Below, piece after piece: positions 34,424 to 42,325 of a DNA stretch of 64,000 nucleotides. The position numbers were made by a program, and so were the translations under genes. Position 1 is the stretch's first letter. The number at the start of each line of letters is the position of its first letter. Source of the DNA: Flavobacterium psychroterrae (lineage in GTDB: Bacteria > Bacteroidota > Bacteroidia > Flavobacteriales > Flavobacteriaceae); assembly GCF_018380615.1 (NCBI RefSeq), contig NZ_JAGYVZ010000016.1, forward strand, positions 1-64,000, written 5' to 3'. A model generated the notes under the pieces. That model saw nothing but the letters and a program-made list of their open reading frames with translations, made no database searches and was not told the origin of the DNA.

Positions 34424-34489
34424 CAAATTTCCGGGAAAATATCTTTTTACTGCTTGACATTTGATAGGAAAAGAATTGATTTATATCAA
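34424..34489 (-). promoter_or_regulatory. Class B (FNR-like) tandem operator and -7 box
   Basis: On the minus strand a perfect FNR-type palindrome TTGATATAAATCAA (34476-34489) is followed 22 bp later by a second box ending ATGTCAA, then GAAATTTG (34424-34431) at the same distance as in the other two class B sites. Confidence 0.78.
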
Positions 34490-34559
34490 GAGCAATATAA
34501 AAAAACAGCTTCATTGTCTTTAAACCTGCAGGTCTATATATCCTTGCCTTTTTATAGTG

Positions 34560-35078
34560 CTATTGTATTTCGAGCTTATATATTTTCGAGTTTTTATCGG
34601 GAAACAAATACTTTTCAGGCAGATTCAATTTATCAGTCTGAAGGAAACCATTTTTTTCATAGAATCGGTGCGAGGCAACTGCAATGCCGGGGGTGTCAAG
34701 CCAGATGACCTTCAGGTTGATACTTTTCGAAAAAGCAAGCAGTGCATCAAAAAGCACCTGTGCAATCCTCAGTTCAGTACCTCTGTAATCCTTTAGAACA
34801 AACATTTTTCGCAGTACTCCGTTATGATTGTCAAGATTTTGCAGGCCTATTGTACCTACAATGTCTCCGTTTATCATGGCCGTCCAGAAATTCCCGGACT
34901 GATAAAACTTTTCTGTATCAATAAGGTCAGGCTGATCTGATTCTGTAAATCCCAGATTAAATTCGCCGTTTTGTATATTCAGTACAAATTCGCGCACCAG
35001 GCTCTGGTCCCCCGCTTTAAATTCCATAATTTCAACCATAAGTTTTGCTGTAGTGTTTAAAAGTTTTTTATTTTGCAT
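34560..35078 (-). CDS. GNAT-family N-acetyltransferase
   Basis: The 172-residue protein has the GNAT acetyl-CoA fold: GTIGLQNLDNHNGVLRKMFV in strand 4, then LKDYRGTELRIAQVLFDALL covering the region of the pyrophosphate loop (the usual R-G-x-G-x-A is altered to R-G-T-E-L-R), and RFYEKNGF near the end. The altered loop could weaken acetyl-CoA binding. Acceptor substrate is unknown. It lies on the minus strand with no close partner; a weak TAACTTCG box lies just upstream. Confidence 0.85.
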   Translation of the reverse strand: MQNKKLLNTTAKLMVEIMEFKAGDQSLVREFVLNIQNGEFNLGFTESDQPDLIDTEKFYQSGNFWTAMINGDIVGTIGLQNLDNHNGVLRKMFVLKDYRGTELRIAQVLFDALLAFSKSINLKVIWLDTPGIAVASHRFYEKNGFLQTDKLNLPEKYLFPDKNSKIYKLEIQ

Positions 35079-35286
35079 TGGTCTGAAGATACGAAGTTAT
35101 AAAAATTAAGAGAAAATATATTGGGCCATCCAAGTCGTATTTTATAATCTGAAAAGAGGAAGGTTTGCTTTACTTTCATGACATTCGGGCATATATTAAG
35201 GGTGCCATTCAAGCTTACTGTAATTAAATTAATGTAAAGGTCAATTACTTTTCAATGTATTATTCTCTCTGATTTTAGTAGCGTTA

Positions 35287-36219
35287 TTACGAAAGCTTGA
35301 CAGCTGTTTTATTTATCAGGATATATACAGTTCCTAAAATTGCAGTTGCCGCTACCGCTGTGTTAAGGGCGAAATGAACTGGAGACGAAGAAGGCAGGAC
35401 CATAGGGAGCATTGCCATGGCATAAGCAGGGGGCATTTTCATCTTTAGGTAATGCAAAATAATGGTTACAGCGATCAAATTTATAACAGATGCCAGTAGA
35501 TAATTATCCAGAAAATAATAGCTTTGAGCTCCAACAAAAGCTGTCAGCACCAATACAGTAACCATTTTGTACAACATAACGGCGCCAAACATCTTTTTAT
35601 CTATATGTTCATAAGCCAGTACAATTATTGGAGGAAGCGCGGCGATCTGCATAATGCCCGCAGCAGAGCAGATCATTACCCATATTATCAATACAGCCAG
35701 AAATACCAGAACTGCCAGAACTGATTTTGGTTGCTGTTGGGCAGGAGCTTGGGAAGCTTCAGGTTTGAAAAATACGGCTGCAAAAATGGCAAGCAATCCC
35801 ATAAAAAGAAGTATGGAAAATAGAAAAATATAGGAGTCACAGTTTGTTACAATAGGCAGCAGTCCTGTTGCAAGTGCCGGTGCTAGACTGCTCTTTATTG
35901 AGTACAAAAGGGCCATCATCACAATTAGGGTCAATACTATTTTGACGGCCATATTAATTTCTAACTGATTTATAAAAAAACCAATGAATGCTGTTAGGGA
36001 CGGTATCAAAAATAAATGAAAGGGTTTTGCGGTCCATGTGTTTTTTTTGTACATGAAACATCCAATTGAGAGGGCGGCAAGTTCCGGCAAAATAATTTCC
36101 TTGTCCTTAAAGCGCAATGCGACTGCCGTCATTAGCAGTATAAGTCCATAGGCTACGGTATAAAATTTAATTTGATATTGTGAGGCAATCAGTGCGGTAT
36201 TGTTATAAAAAGTTTTCAT
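35287..36219 (-). CDS. HPP-like integral membrane protein
   Basis: The 310-residue protein has about ten hydrophobic segments arranged as two similar halves. Each half contains a motif of the type APALATGLLPIV (residues about 112-123) and PPAYAMAMLPMVLPSSSP (about 262-279), which recalls HPP-family membrane proteins such as the nitrite transporters of chloroplasts. The two halves are joined by a Pro/Gln-rich loop. The match to HPP is by pattern only. It is preceded by the SDR gene with a terminator between. Confidence 0.6.
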   Translation of the reverse strand: MKTFYNNTALIASQYQIKFYTVAYGLILLMTAVALRFKDKEIILPELAALSIGCFMYKKNTWTAKPFHLFLIPSLTAFIGFFINQLEINMAVKIVLTLIVMMALLYSIKSSLAPALATGLLPIVTNCDSYIFLFSILLFMGLLAIFAAVFFKPEASQAPAQQQPKSVLAVLVFLAVLIIWVMICSAAGIMQIAALPPIIVLAYEHIDKKMFGAVMLYKMVTVLVLTAFVGAQSYYFLDNYLLASVINLIAVTIILHYLKMKMPPAYAMAMLPMVLPSSSPVHFALNTAVAATAILGTVYILINKTAVKLS

Positions 36220-36257
36220 TTTATTATTTATTTAAATACAATTCAAATCTCCAACAT

Positions 36258-36285
36258 AAAAAAGATCCCTGAAATGGATCTTTCA
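36258..36285 (-). terminator. Terminator of the reductase gene at 36,345
   Basis: GATCC and GGATC arms around TGAAAT, on the minus strand followed by TTTTTTATG. Confidence 0.7.
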
Positions 36286-36344
36286 CGTTATTTGATGGAT
36301 TATTCATTCCTGTTTTTATTTTATTATTTTAATTATGATGGTAC

Positions 36345-37079
36345 TTATACATACAATCCTCCATCAATAGTAAATGTGGCTCCGGTGATATAACTGCCTT
36401 TTTTGCTTGCCAGATAAGAGACAATATTGCCCACATCGTGCGGTTTTCCAAAACGTTTAAGTGCAACGGTGTCCAGTATCCGGTCTGGAATCCCTTTGAT
36501 GTGTCGGGTATCAATCAGGCCGGGTTGAACTATGTTGACTGTAATGTTTTTTCTGGCCAGTTTCTGTGACCAGTAACGTGTGTATATGGCCAGTGTTTCC
36601 CGTGCTGTGGCATAATTGCCTGTAATTACAAAACCCGAGTGCTGCTCAGCGCAGCTGCCGATAGTAATAATTCGTCCGCCCTCTGAGAGATAGGGAGTCA
36701 GCTGGCTGACCATCTGGGCTGCACCGAAAAGACTTCGCTGCCATATTCTGGCTAAAATCTCGTCACTTGCATCGAGGGGTGTTTTTTTGGGAATTAGGGA
36801 TCCTGCACAGTTTACCAGGATATCAATCCTGCCGTACTTGGCAATTATCTGATCGATTGCAGCTTTAATTTCTTCATTGTTGGAAGTATTGGTCTTAATG
36901 GCAATTGCCTCTACACGACTCTCTATAATTTCAGCTTCAAGGACCTTGGCTTTCGCGGTTCCTTTAAAGTACGTAAAAGCAACAGTAGCTCCGCTGTCTG
37001 CCAGTTTTCTGACAATTCCCGGGCCAATTCCTTTATTTCCTCCTGTAACCAAAGCTACTTTTGTGACTAGTGATTTCAT
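36345..37079 (-). CDS. SDR-family protein with YxxxR in place of YxxxK
   Basis: The 244-residue protein is a classical-length SDR of the 3-oxoacyl-ACP reductase type, with VTGGNKGIGPGI, NCAGS, IGSCAEQHSG around the catalytic serine, and a C-terminal TGATFTIDGG. The catalytic lysine of YxxxK is replaced: the sequence reads NYATARETL, with CGG (Arg) at that codon. Arg may partly replace Lys, or the enzyme may bind cofactor without normal turnover. A class A operator lies 91 bp upstream. Confidence 0.88.
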   Translation of the reverse strand: MKSLVTKVALVTGGNKGIGPGIVRKLADSGATVAFTYFKGTAKAKVLEAEIIESRVEAIAIKTNTSNNEEIKAAIDQIIAKYGRIDILVNCAGSLIPKKTPLDASDEILARIWQRSLFGAAQMVSQLTPYLSEGGRIITIGSCAEQHSGFVITGNYATARETLAIYTRYWSQKLARKNITVNIVQPGLIDTRHIKGIPDRILDTVALKRFGKPHDVGNIVSYLASKKGSYITGATFTIDGGLYV

Positions 37080-37169
37080 TTTTTCTGGATTATATAATGA
37101 CTAATTTGATATTATTTGTGTGTTGATTACATACTTGCAAATTCAATTTGCTAAACTCTATTATAATCA

Positions 37170-37235
37170 CAAAGTTGCAACATATGGAGGGTGTAAGGTT
37201 AGGCTATATTTCCCATTGTATTAACCATTTTTCCC
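37170..37235 (-). promoter_or_regulatory. Class A operator and -7 box for the SDR gene
   Basis: On the minus strand GGGAAAAATGGTTAAT is followed 21 bp later by GGGAAATATAGCCTAA and 42 bases after its GG by CAACTTTG (37170-37177). The rest of the 37,240-37,480 stretch shows nothing I can support. Confidence 0.8.
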
Positions 37236-37507
37236 TGATTGGTGTATTTCTGATTATTGAAAAAACGGTTTCAGTATTTAACGGGTGATTTTCTAATACA
37301 CGTTTCGAACCTAAACTCGCCATACCTTGCTTTTGTTGGATTTCTAGATTACAAAATATCCATGTGCCACGATTTTGCCACAAATCTCTGATTTCTTAAT
37401 TTTACAACAGTTTTTGATGTAGGAATATTTTAATCCGGACGATCACTCGTATGGATTTTTCGACACATCAGACCCAAATAAATTATATGTTATGGATTGG
37501 AAAAAAC

Positions 37508-37616
37508 GGTCAAACTGACCACGCTTTTTCAGCATAAAGTGACCACAGCTTTCGGATCAAACTGACCACCACTTTTCAATTTAAACTGACCAGCTGGTTT
37601 CGGTTCAAATTGACCA
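37508..37616. repeat. IS21 left-end transposase-binding repeats
   Basis: Five copies of a unit with the core AA-[AC/GT/CT/TT]-GACCA occur about every 21-26 bp, each preceded by a T- or C-rich spacer. They are the counterpart, in opposite orientation, of the right-end repeats and the expected IstA binding sites. Confidence 0.75.
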
Positions 37617-37676
37617 CTAAAAAACTACTTCTTTTTCATGTTGTTAAACCATGGATCTGTATAAAAACTACAGGCT

Positions 37677-39230
37677 ATGGCAAATAACAAACTAGACATG
37701 AATAAAATTAGAAAAGTCATTAAATTGCATTGTAACGGCAAAAGCAAGCTGTTTATAAGCAAGTATTTATCACTTTCCAGAAACACAGTAAAAAAATATA
37801 TTTCTTTATTTGAAGTGCTTGGATTAAGCCTGGAGACTGTCAACAAGAAAACCGATACCGAATTGGACGAACTATTTTCCCCAGGCCCAGCAGAAGTTGT
37901 TTCCTCAAGAATCGAGGATCTTTACGCTTATTTTCCACAGATGGAACGGGAATTAAAAAAAACCGGCATTACCATACAAATCATGTGGGAGAGATATATC
38001 GCTTTAAACCCCGATGGCTTGAGAATTACGCAATTCAGAAACCGTTACAGGGACTGGGGTAATAAAGTAAATCCGGTGATGCATATGAATCACAAAGCTG
38101 GTGATAAAATGTATGTAGACTATGCCGGAAAGACACTCTCAATTTTAGACAAAAGCACATCAGAGATCAGAGAAGTGCAGTTTTTTGTAGCTATACTCGG
38201 AGCAAGCCAATATACTTATGCGGAAGCTTCCATGAGCCAGCAAAAGGAAGATTTTGTGGCTTCGGTAGAGAATGCAATGCGCTTTTTTGAAGGAACACCT
38301 GCTGCAATAGTACCAGACAATTTAAAATCTGCCGTAATCCGAACCAGCCGCTTCGAACCTACTATTAATGAAACTCTGGCAGATTTAGCAGAACATTATG
38401 AGACTACTATTCTCCCAGCAAGAGCATATAGACCAAGAGATAAATCTTTGGTTGAAGGTGCAGTTAAAATACTTTACAGAAGAATTTATGCAAACTTAAA
38501 AGACACTAAACACTTCAGTATAGACGACCTAAATCAGGAGATCTGGACTCTGCTGGATGCTCATAACAATAAGAAGCTTACTGGAAGACCTTACTCTCGT
38601 TTTGAACTCTTCATTGAAGATGAAAGACATGAACTGCAGCCACTTCCTCTGGAACGCTTTGAGATTAAATACCAGTCCCTGGCAACAGTTATGCAGAATG
38701 GACACGTTCAGTTAAGCCAAGATAAGAATTATTACAGTGTACCTTATCAATATTTAAAGAAAAAAGTAAAACTGCTGTACACAAACTCTACAGTAGAAAT
38801 CTACTTCAAATACAATCGCATAGCTACTCACATCAGAAATCCCAAGCCTTATGTCTACTCTACAAATCCTGAACATCTGGCAAGCACACATCAATTTGTA
38901 TCGCAATGGAATGCCTTAAGGTTTATTGATTGGGCCAATAGTATTGATCCGGCAGTAGGAGAATATATTATGCAGATAATCGAAAGCAGGAACCACCCGG
39001 AGCAGGCCTATAAAAGCTGTTTAGGGATATTATCTTTTGAAAAGAAAGTAGGTACAGAGAGATTAGTAAATGCCTGTAAACGCGCTCTGGACTTTAAGAT
39101 TTATAATTTTAAAACTATACAGAACATCTTAGATAACAGCCTGGATAAAATATCTATTGAACAGGAAATGGAACAGGAACAGGATCTTCCTGAACACAGT
39201 AATATTAGAGGGAAAAATTATTATAACTAA
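37677..39230 (+). CDS. istA: IS21-family transposase IstA
   Basis: The 517-residue protein has an N-terminal helix-turn-helix (HCNGKSKLFISKYLSLSRNT), then the DDE integrase core with Asp 148 in MYVDYAGKT, Asp 214 in VPDNLKSAV and Glu 260 in LVEGAVKIL, and a C-terminal Mu-type beta-barrel-like region. Length and motifs match functional IstA, and there is no internal stop, so the element looks intact. IstA cuts and joins the ends, with IstB as target-selecting helper. Confidence 0.95.
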   Translation: MANNKLDMNKIRKVIKLHCNGKSKLFISKYLSLSRNTVKKYISLFEVLGLSLETVNKKTDTELDELFSPGPAEVVSSRIEDLYAYFPQMERELKKTGITIQIMWERYIALNPDGLRITQFRNRYRDWGNKVNPVMHMNHKAGDKMYVDYAGKTLSILDKSTSEIREVQFFVAILGASQYTYAEASMSQQKEDFVASVENAMRFFEGTPAAIVPDNLKSAVIRTSRFEPTINETLADLAEHYETTILPARAYRPRDKSLVEGAVKILYRRIYANLKDTKHFSIDDLNQEIWTLLDAHNNKKLTGRPYSRFELFIEDERHELQPLPLERFEIKYQSLATVMQNGHVQLSQDKNYYSVPYQYLKKKVKLLYTNSTVEIYFKYNRIATHIRNPKPYVYSTNPEHLASTHQFVSQWNALRFIDWANSIDPAVGEYIMQIIESRNHPEQAYKSCLGILSFEKKVGTERLVNACKRALDFKIYNFKTIQNILDNSLDKISIEQEMEQEQDLPEHSNIRGKNYYN

Positions 39231-39242
39231 AATCAATATACA

Positions 39243-39980
39243 ATGAATGAATCTACCGTAATGAAAATGAAGCAGATGAAGCTTCATGGAATGCATAATG
39301 CCTTCATGACAGCTATCGAAAGCGGCAAAACTGATCATTATACCCTTGATCAGTTTATATCAATGATAATAGATGCCGAATGGGATGAAAGACACAACAG
39401 ACGGATTGAACGGAGTATTGCCAATGCTCGCTTCCACTACAAATCAAATATTGAAAGCATCAATTTTGACCAGTCCCGAAACATTGATAGAAATCTTATA
39501 CTCCGGCTTGCAGAATGCAGTTTTGTAGAAAAGAATGAGAATATCTTAATTACCGGAAGCACGGGTGTCGGCAAAAGCTTTTTAGGAACAGCACTTGGCT
39601 ATCAGGCCTGCATAGAAGGTTATAAGGTAAGCTATTTTAACTCCGCAAAATTGTTTGCAAAGCTCAAAATGGCAAAAGCAGACGGCACTTACTTAAGAGA
39701 ACTCATGAAAATACAAAGACAGGATGTTATCATACTCGATGACTTTGGACTCCAGTCTCTGGACAGTCACAACAGAATTGCACTTTTAGAGATCATTGAG
39801 GATAGACATAACAGCGGCTCAATTATCGTAACCTCGCAAATCCCGGTTCAGGGATGGTATGATATAATTGGCGAGAAAACTATAGCAGATGCAATCTTAG
39901 ACAGACTAATACATCAATCACACCGAGTTGAACTGCATGGGGAATCAATGAGGAAGAAAAAAAGCATAAACAAGGGATAA
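39243..39980 (+). CDS. istB: IS21-family ATPase helper IstB
   Basis: The 245-residue protein has an N-terminal basic region, the Walker A motif TGSTGVGKS, Walker B VIILDDFGL and a conserved RLIHQSHRVEL ending, as in IstB/DnaC-like AAA+ ATPases. It assembles on target DNA and stimulates IstA. It begins 12 bp after istA. Confidence 0.95.
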   Translation: MNESTVMKMKQMKLHGMHNAFMTAIESGKTDHYTLDQFISMIIDAEWDERHNRRIERSIANARFHYKSNIESINFDQSRNIDRNLILRLAECSFVEKNENILITGSTGVGKSFLGTALGYQACIEGYKVSYFNSAKLFAKLKMAKADGTYLRELMKIQRQDVIILDDFGLQSLDSHNRIALLEIIEDRHNSGSIIVTSQIPVQGWYDIIGEKTIADAILDRLIHQSHRVELHGESMRKKKSINKG

Positions 39981-40049
39981 TTATTTATCTATCTTTGAAA
40001 TAATAACTAACACACGAAAAAAAAGTAGTTTTTTGAAATAAATCGAGGT

Positions 40050-40129
40050 GCTCACTTTGCACCGAAATTAGATGGTCACTTTAAACCAAAACAAGGTGGT
40101 CACTTTAAATTGAAAACAGGTGGTCAACA
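40050..40129. repeat. IS21 right-end transposase-binding repeats
   Basis: Four units beginning GTGCTCACTTT, TGGTCACTTT, TGGTCACTTT and TGGTCAAC occur at a period near 24 bp. The remnant at 45-125 has the same organisation. Confidence 0.75.
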
Positions 40130-40176
40130 TCACTGAGTTTTACATCCAGGATATAAAAGCGAAGTTAAGTTGTGTA

Positions 40177-40215
40177 AAAAGAGGCTATCTCAAAATATTT
40201 GAGATAGCCTCTTTT
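40177..40215. terminator. Bidirectional terminator after the integrase
   Basis: AAAAGAGGCTATCTCAAA and its exact complement pair around ATAT, giving an 18-bp stem with A and T runs at the ends. Confidence 0.85.
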
Positions 40216-40243
40216 AAGTTTAAAGATATTTTAAAATTATTTA

Positions 40244-41551
40244 TCACGAAGAAATGTTGTATTTCTTTTTGATTGCCTGGATTTCTTTTTCAAGTCTTCC
40301 CAGAACCGCTAAATCGGGTTTTGAAATCTTTGAAGCGGTTTTGTTGAGCTTTTTATTCAGAATGGACATTTCACGTCCGATTGTTGCCTGCTCTGTTATG
40401 GCATAAGCCTCGGTCTGTTTTACCGATGCATGGCCGAGTAGTTCCTTTACGACATTTATTGGAACATTGTTATTGAGAGTTACCGTGCTTCCAAAAGTTC
40501 GGCGGGCCATATGCGTGTTGAGCGTAAAAGGAAATCCGCATAAAACTGCAACTTCTTTCAGATATTCGTTCATTTTCTGATTTGAAGAAACGGGCAGTAC
40601 CGTGCCACGCTGAATAGAGAGCGGGTGGTCTTTATACTTTTCAATTATTTTTAGTGCCTGAGGAAGCAGAGGGACATTAAATGAAGAATTGGTTTTTTGT
40701 CTTTCAGACATTATCCACAGATTGCCGTCAATTCCTTTCTTTATATCAGTTCTCTTTAATTGATAAGCGTCTATGTAAGCCAGGCCAGTGTAGCATTGGA
40801 AGACAAATACATCCCTTACGACATTGAGCCTGTCCGTTGTGAAATAATGACTTTCAAGTTCGTACAATTCCTGTGCGGTGAGTGGTTTTTTTACCAGTTT
40901 TGTTTTACGTCCCTTAAAGTTCTTAAATGGGTCCTTTGTGATTATTTCCTTATCGATGGCGCGGATTACAATCTTTTTGAAATTTGCAATATACTTTAGG
41001 GTGGTGTTGTTGCTGCAGTCGCGGACAGTTCTAAGATAAAATTCAAAGTCCTTGACAAACTCAAGATTCAGATCCGCAAATTCAAGATCGTTCTTTTTAA
41101 GCTTGAATTTTATAAACGCTGTCAAATGGTTTTTAGTGATGGTAAACCGGTCAAGGGTGCCTTTTGCATAGCCTTTTCCAAGAAGCGCCTGCATTTCATC
41201 GTTATGCTTTTGAAATTCTTCGAGCACCTTAATCTTTGGCCCTGTCCTTCCCAGAACCTCGTCCATAATTTTCTCAGCGGTTATGGTTTTGCCGCTGTAC
41301 ATCATTTCGGTTTTGATTTCATTGATTTTTAAAGTCAGCGAATCCAAAAAGAAGTTCAGCGACTTTGCATCTTCCTTTGATCCGACCGCTCTTTCGAACC
41401 TTTGATCCCATCGTGTATTATCCCATCTTCTCTTAGTTGAACCTTCCTTACGGATACCGTCAACAGTTATTCTGAAATATACGATCCATTCTCTACTTTC
41501 TATTTTGGGTCTTTTTAAAAAGAATCCCAAACCAAAACTGCTTTCCAACAT
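40244..41551 (-). CDS. Tyrosine recombinase (conjugative-element type integrase)
   Basis: The 435-residue protein has the layout of Bacteroidota mobile-element integrases: an arm-binding-like start, a SAM-like core-binding domain (about 110-210) and a catalytic domain with TNSSFNVPL, HMARRTFG and LGHASVKQTEAYA, which supply Lys, His-x-x-Arg, His and the nucleophile Tyr. The first catalytic Arg (usually in TGLR) is replaced: the sequence reads YTGLAYID. IntDOT of CTnDOT likewise lacks this Arg and remains active. It lies at the right edge of the accessory region and may have mobilised it. Confidence 0.92.
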   Translation of the reverse strand: MLESSFGLGFFLKRPKIESREWIVYFRITVDGIRKEGSTKRRWDNTRWDQRFERAVGSKEDAKSLNFFLDSLTLKINEIKTEMMYSGKTITAEKIMDEVLGRTGPKIKVLEEFQKHNDEMQALLGKGYAKGTLDRFTITKNHLTAFIKFKLKKNDLEFADLNLEFVKDFEFYLRTVRDCSNNTTLKYIANFKKIVIRAIDKEIITKDPFKNFKGRKTKLVKKPLTAQELYELESHYFTTDRLNVVRDVFVFQCYTGLAYIDAYQLKRTDIKKGIDGNLWIMSERQKTNSSFNVPLLPQALKIIEKYKDHPLSIQRGTVLPVSSNQKMNEYLKEVAVLCGFPFTLNTHMARRTFGSTVTLNNNVPINVVKELLGHASVKQTEAYAITEQATIGREMSILNKKLNKTASKISKPDLAVLGRLEKEIQAIKKKYNISS

Positions 41552-41651
41552 AATCCTACTTTTTAAATTAATAAATGTAGAATAATATCACTTTCAAATC
41601 AAGTCGTTAATCTCGTTAACCCCTATAAAGTAAGGGATTTTTGCTGTTTCT

Positions 41652-41696
41652 GGTGCACTTTTCTGTGCGCCGGAAAGTGCGCCGGAAAGTGCACCG
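41652..41696. repeat. Tandem and inverted repeats near the integrase, possible recombinase sites
   Basis: Two tandem 12-bp copies of GTGCGCCGGAAA (41665-41688) plus a partial third are enclosed by a perfect 10-bp inverted repeat, GGTGCACTTT (41652-41661) and AAAGTGCACC (41686-41695). The cluster is unusually GC-rich for its surroundings and lies about 100 bp before the integrase start. Binding of the integrase or an excision factor is inferred. Confidence 0.5.
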
Positions 41697-42260
41697 ATTC
41701 TGCACCTTTAATTTTGTGAGCATTTATAAATATTGAAAACAGGCAATAAAGCAAAAAATCCAGTAAATCATCGGATTTACTGGCTTTAAGACATTTTTTA
41801 AGGCTTTTTGAAAAGATTGAAAACTTACAGTTTTCTGGCTTTTCGGCCTTTCCGTGGGGAGAGCAGTATTGAAACCTACGAGGATCAATTTAACCTGTTA
41901 AAGATGTTAATATGGCTTTACTTGGAATGATGCATCCTTTTATTGCATCACTATGTTTCAGCGCTGATAGAGCATAATGAATGTAATAGTAAGATTTTAG
42001 AAAACATAAAAAATGAGAGATATCACCTTTTTAATGATCAAGGAGAATTTCTTTCTAATTAAAAAAACTTAGTTTATCCAGAAATTAAGTCTGTCTCTAA
42101 TAGAGTTTAAAAATGATTGCCTTTCAGAAAGAAATATGTTGTTTTGTGAAATAAAAAATTACTTTGTTCCATATTTGTATCATTTGTATGTAATGTATTG
42201 ATAGTCAGTTATTGTTATTTTTGAAGAAGTAAAATAATTTACTTTCTTTTATAAATATTG

Positions 42261-42293
42261 AAAAACCGAGTCAGAAATGACTCGGTTTTTTTA
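42261..42293 (+). terminator. Terminator upstream of the ATPase/nuclease cassette
   Basis: AAAACCGAGTCA and TGACTCGGTTTT pair around GAAA and are followed by further T. No gene that it would serve lies directly upstream. A close copy follows the cassette at 43,938. Confidence 0.85.
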
Positions 42294-42325
42294 TTTATAT
42301 TTACATTGTAATTTTAAAATAAGAA

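Larger units (their letters stand above)
37488..40129 (+). mobile_element. Complete IS21-family insertion sequence
   Basis: The element holds istA and istB in the usual order with 12 bp between them. Its ends carry multiple tandem repeats: at the left, GGTCAAACTGACC, AAAGTGACCAC, AAACTGACCACC, AAACTGACCAG and AAATTGACCAC between 37,508 and 37,615; at the right, GTGCTCACTTT, TGGTCACTTT, TGGTCACTTT and TGGTCAAC between 40,050 and 40,129. The outer ends are set at TGTTATGG and the inverted TGTTGACC, but I find no convincing target duplication, so exact borders are uncertain by 10-20 bp. Confidence 0.85.
41552..42325. other. Non-coding region upstream of the integrase
   Basis: I see no gene in this 774-bp gap. 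It holds a repeat cluster at 41,652-41,696 (separate entry), a hairpin CCAGTAAAT/ATTTACTGG at 41,760-41,784, and a terminator at 42,261-42,293. The remainder is AT-rich. No tRNA gene or other common attachment target is recognisable. Confidence 0.55.

Noticed and set aside
34424..34440. GGGAAAAT near the glyoxalase-fold gene as a class A site
   Set aside because: Only one half-site is present, it has the wrong orientation relative to the gene and lies inside a class B promoter.
37481..40136. Target-site duplication of the IS21 element
   Set aside because: The bases next to the two assumed ends do not match in any 4-8 bp window that I tried, so no duplication is claimed.
41552..42325. tRNA gene as integrase target
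   Set aside because: No cloverleaf, CCA end or TTCGA-type T arm could be found around the integrase, and no tRNA or rRNA was recognised in the window.
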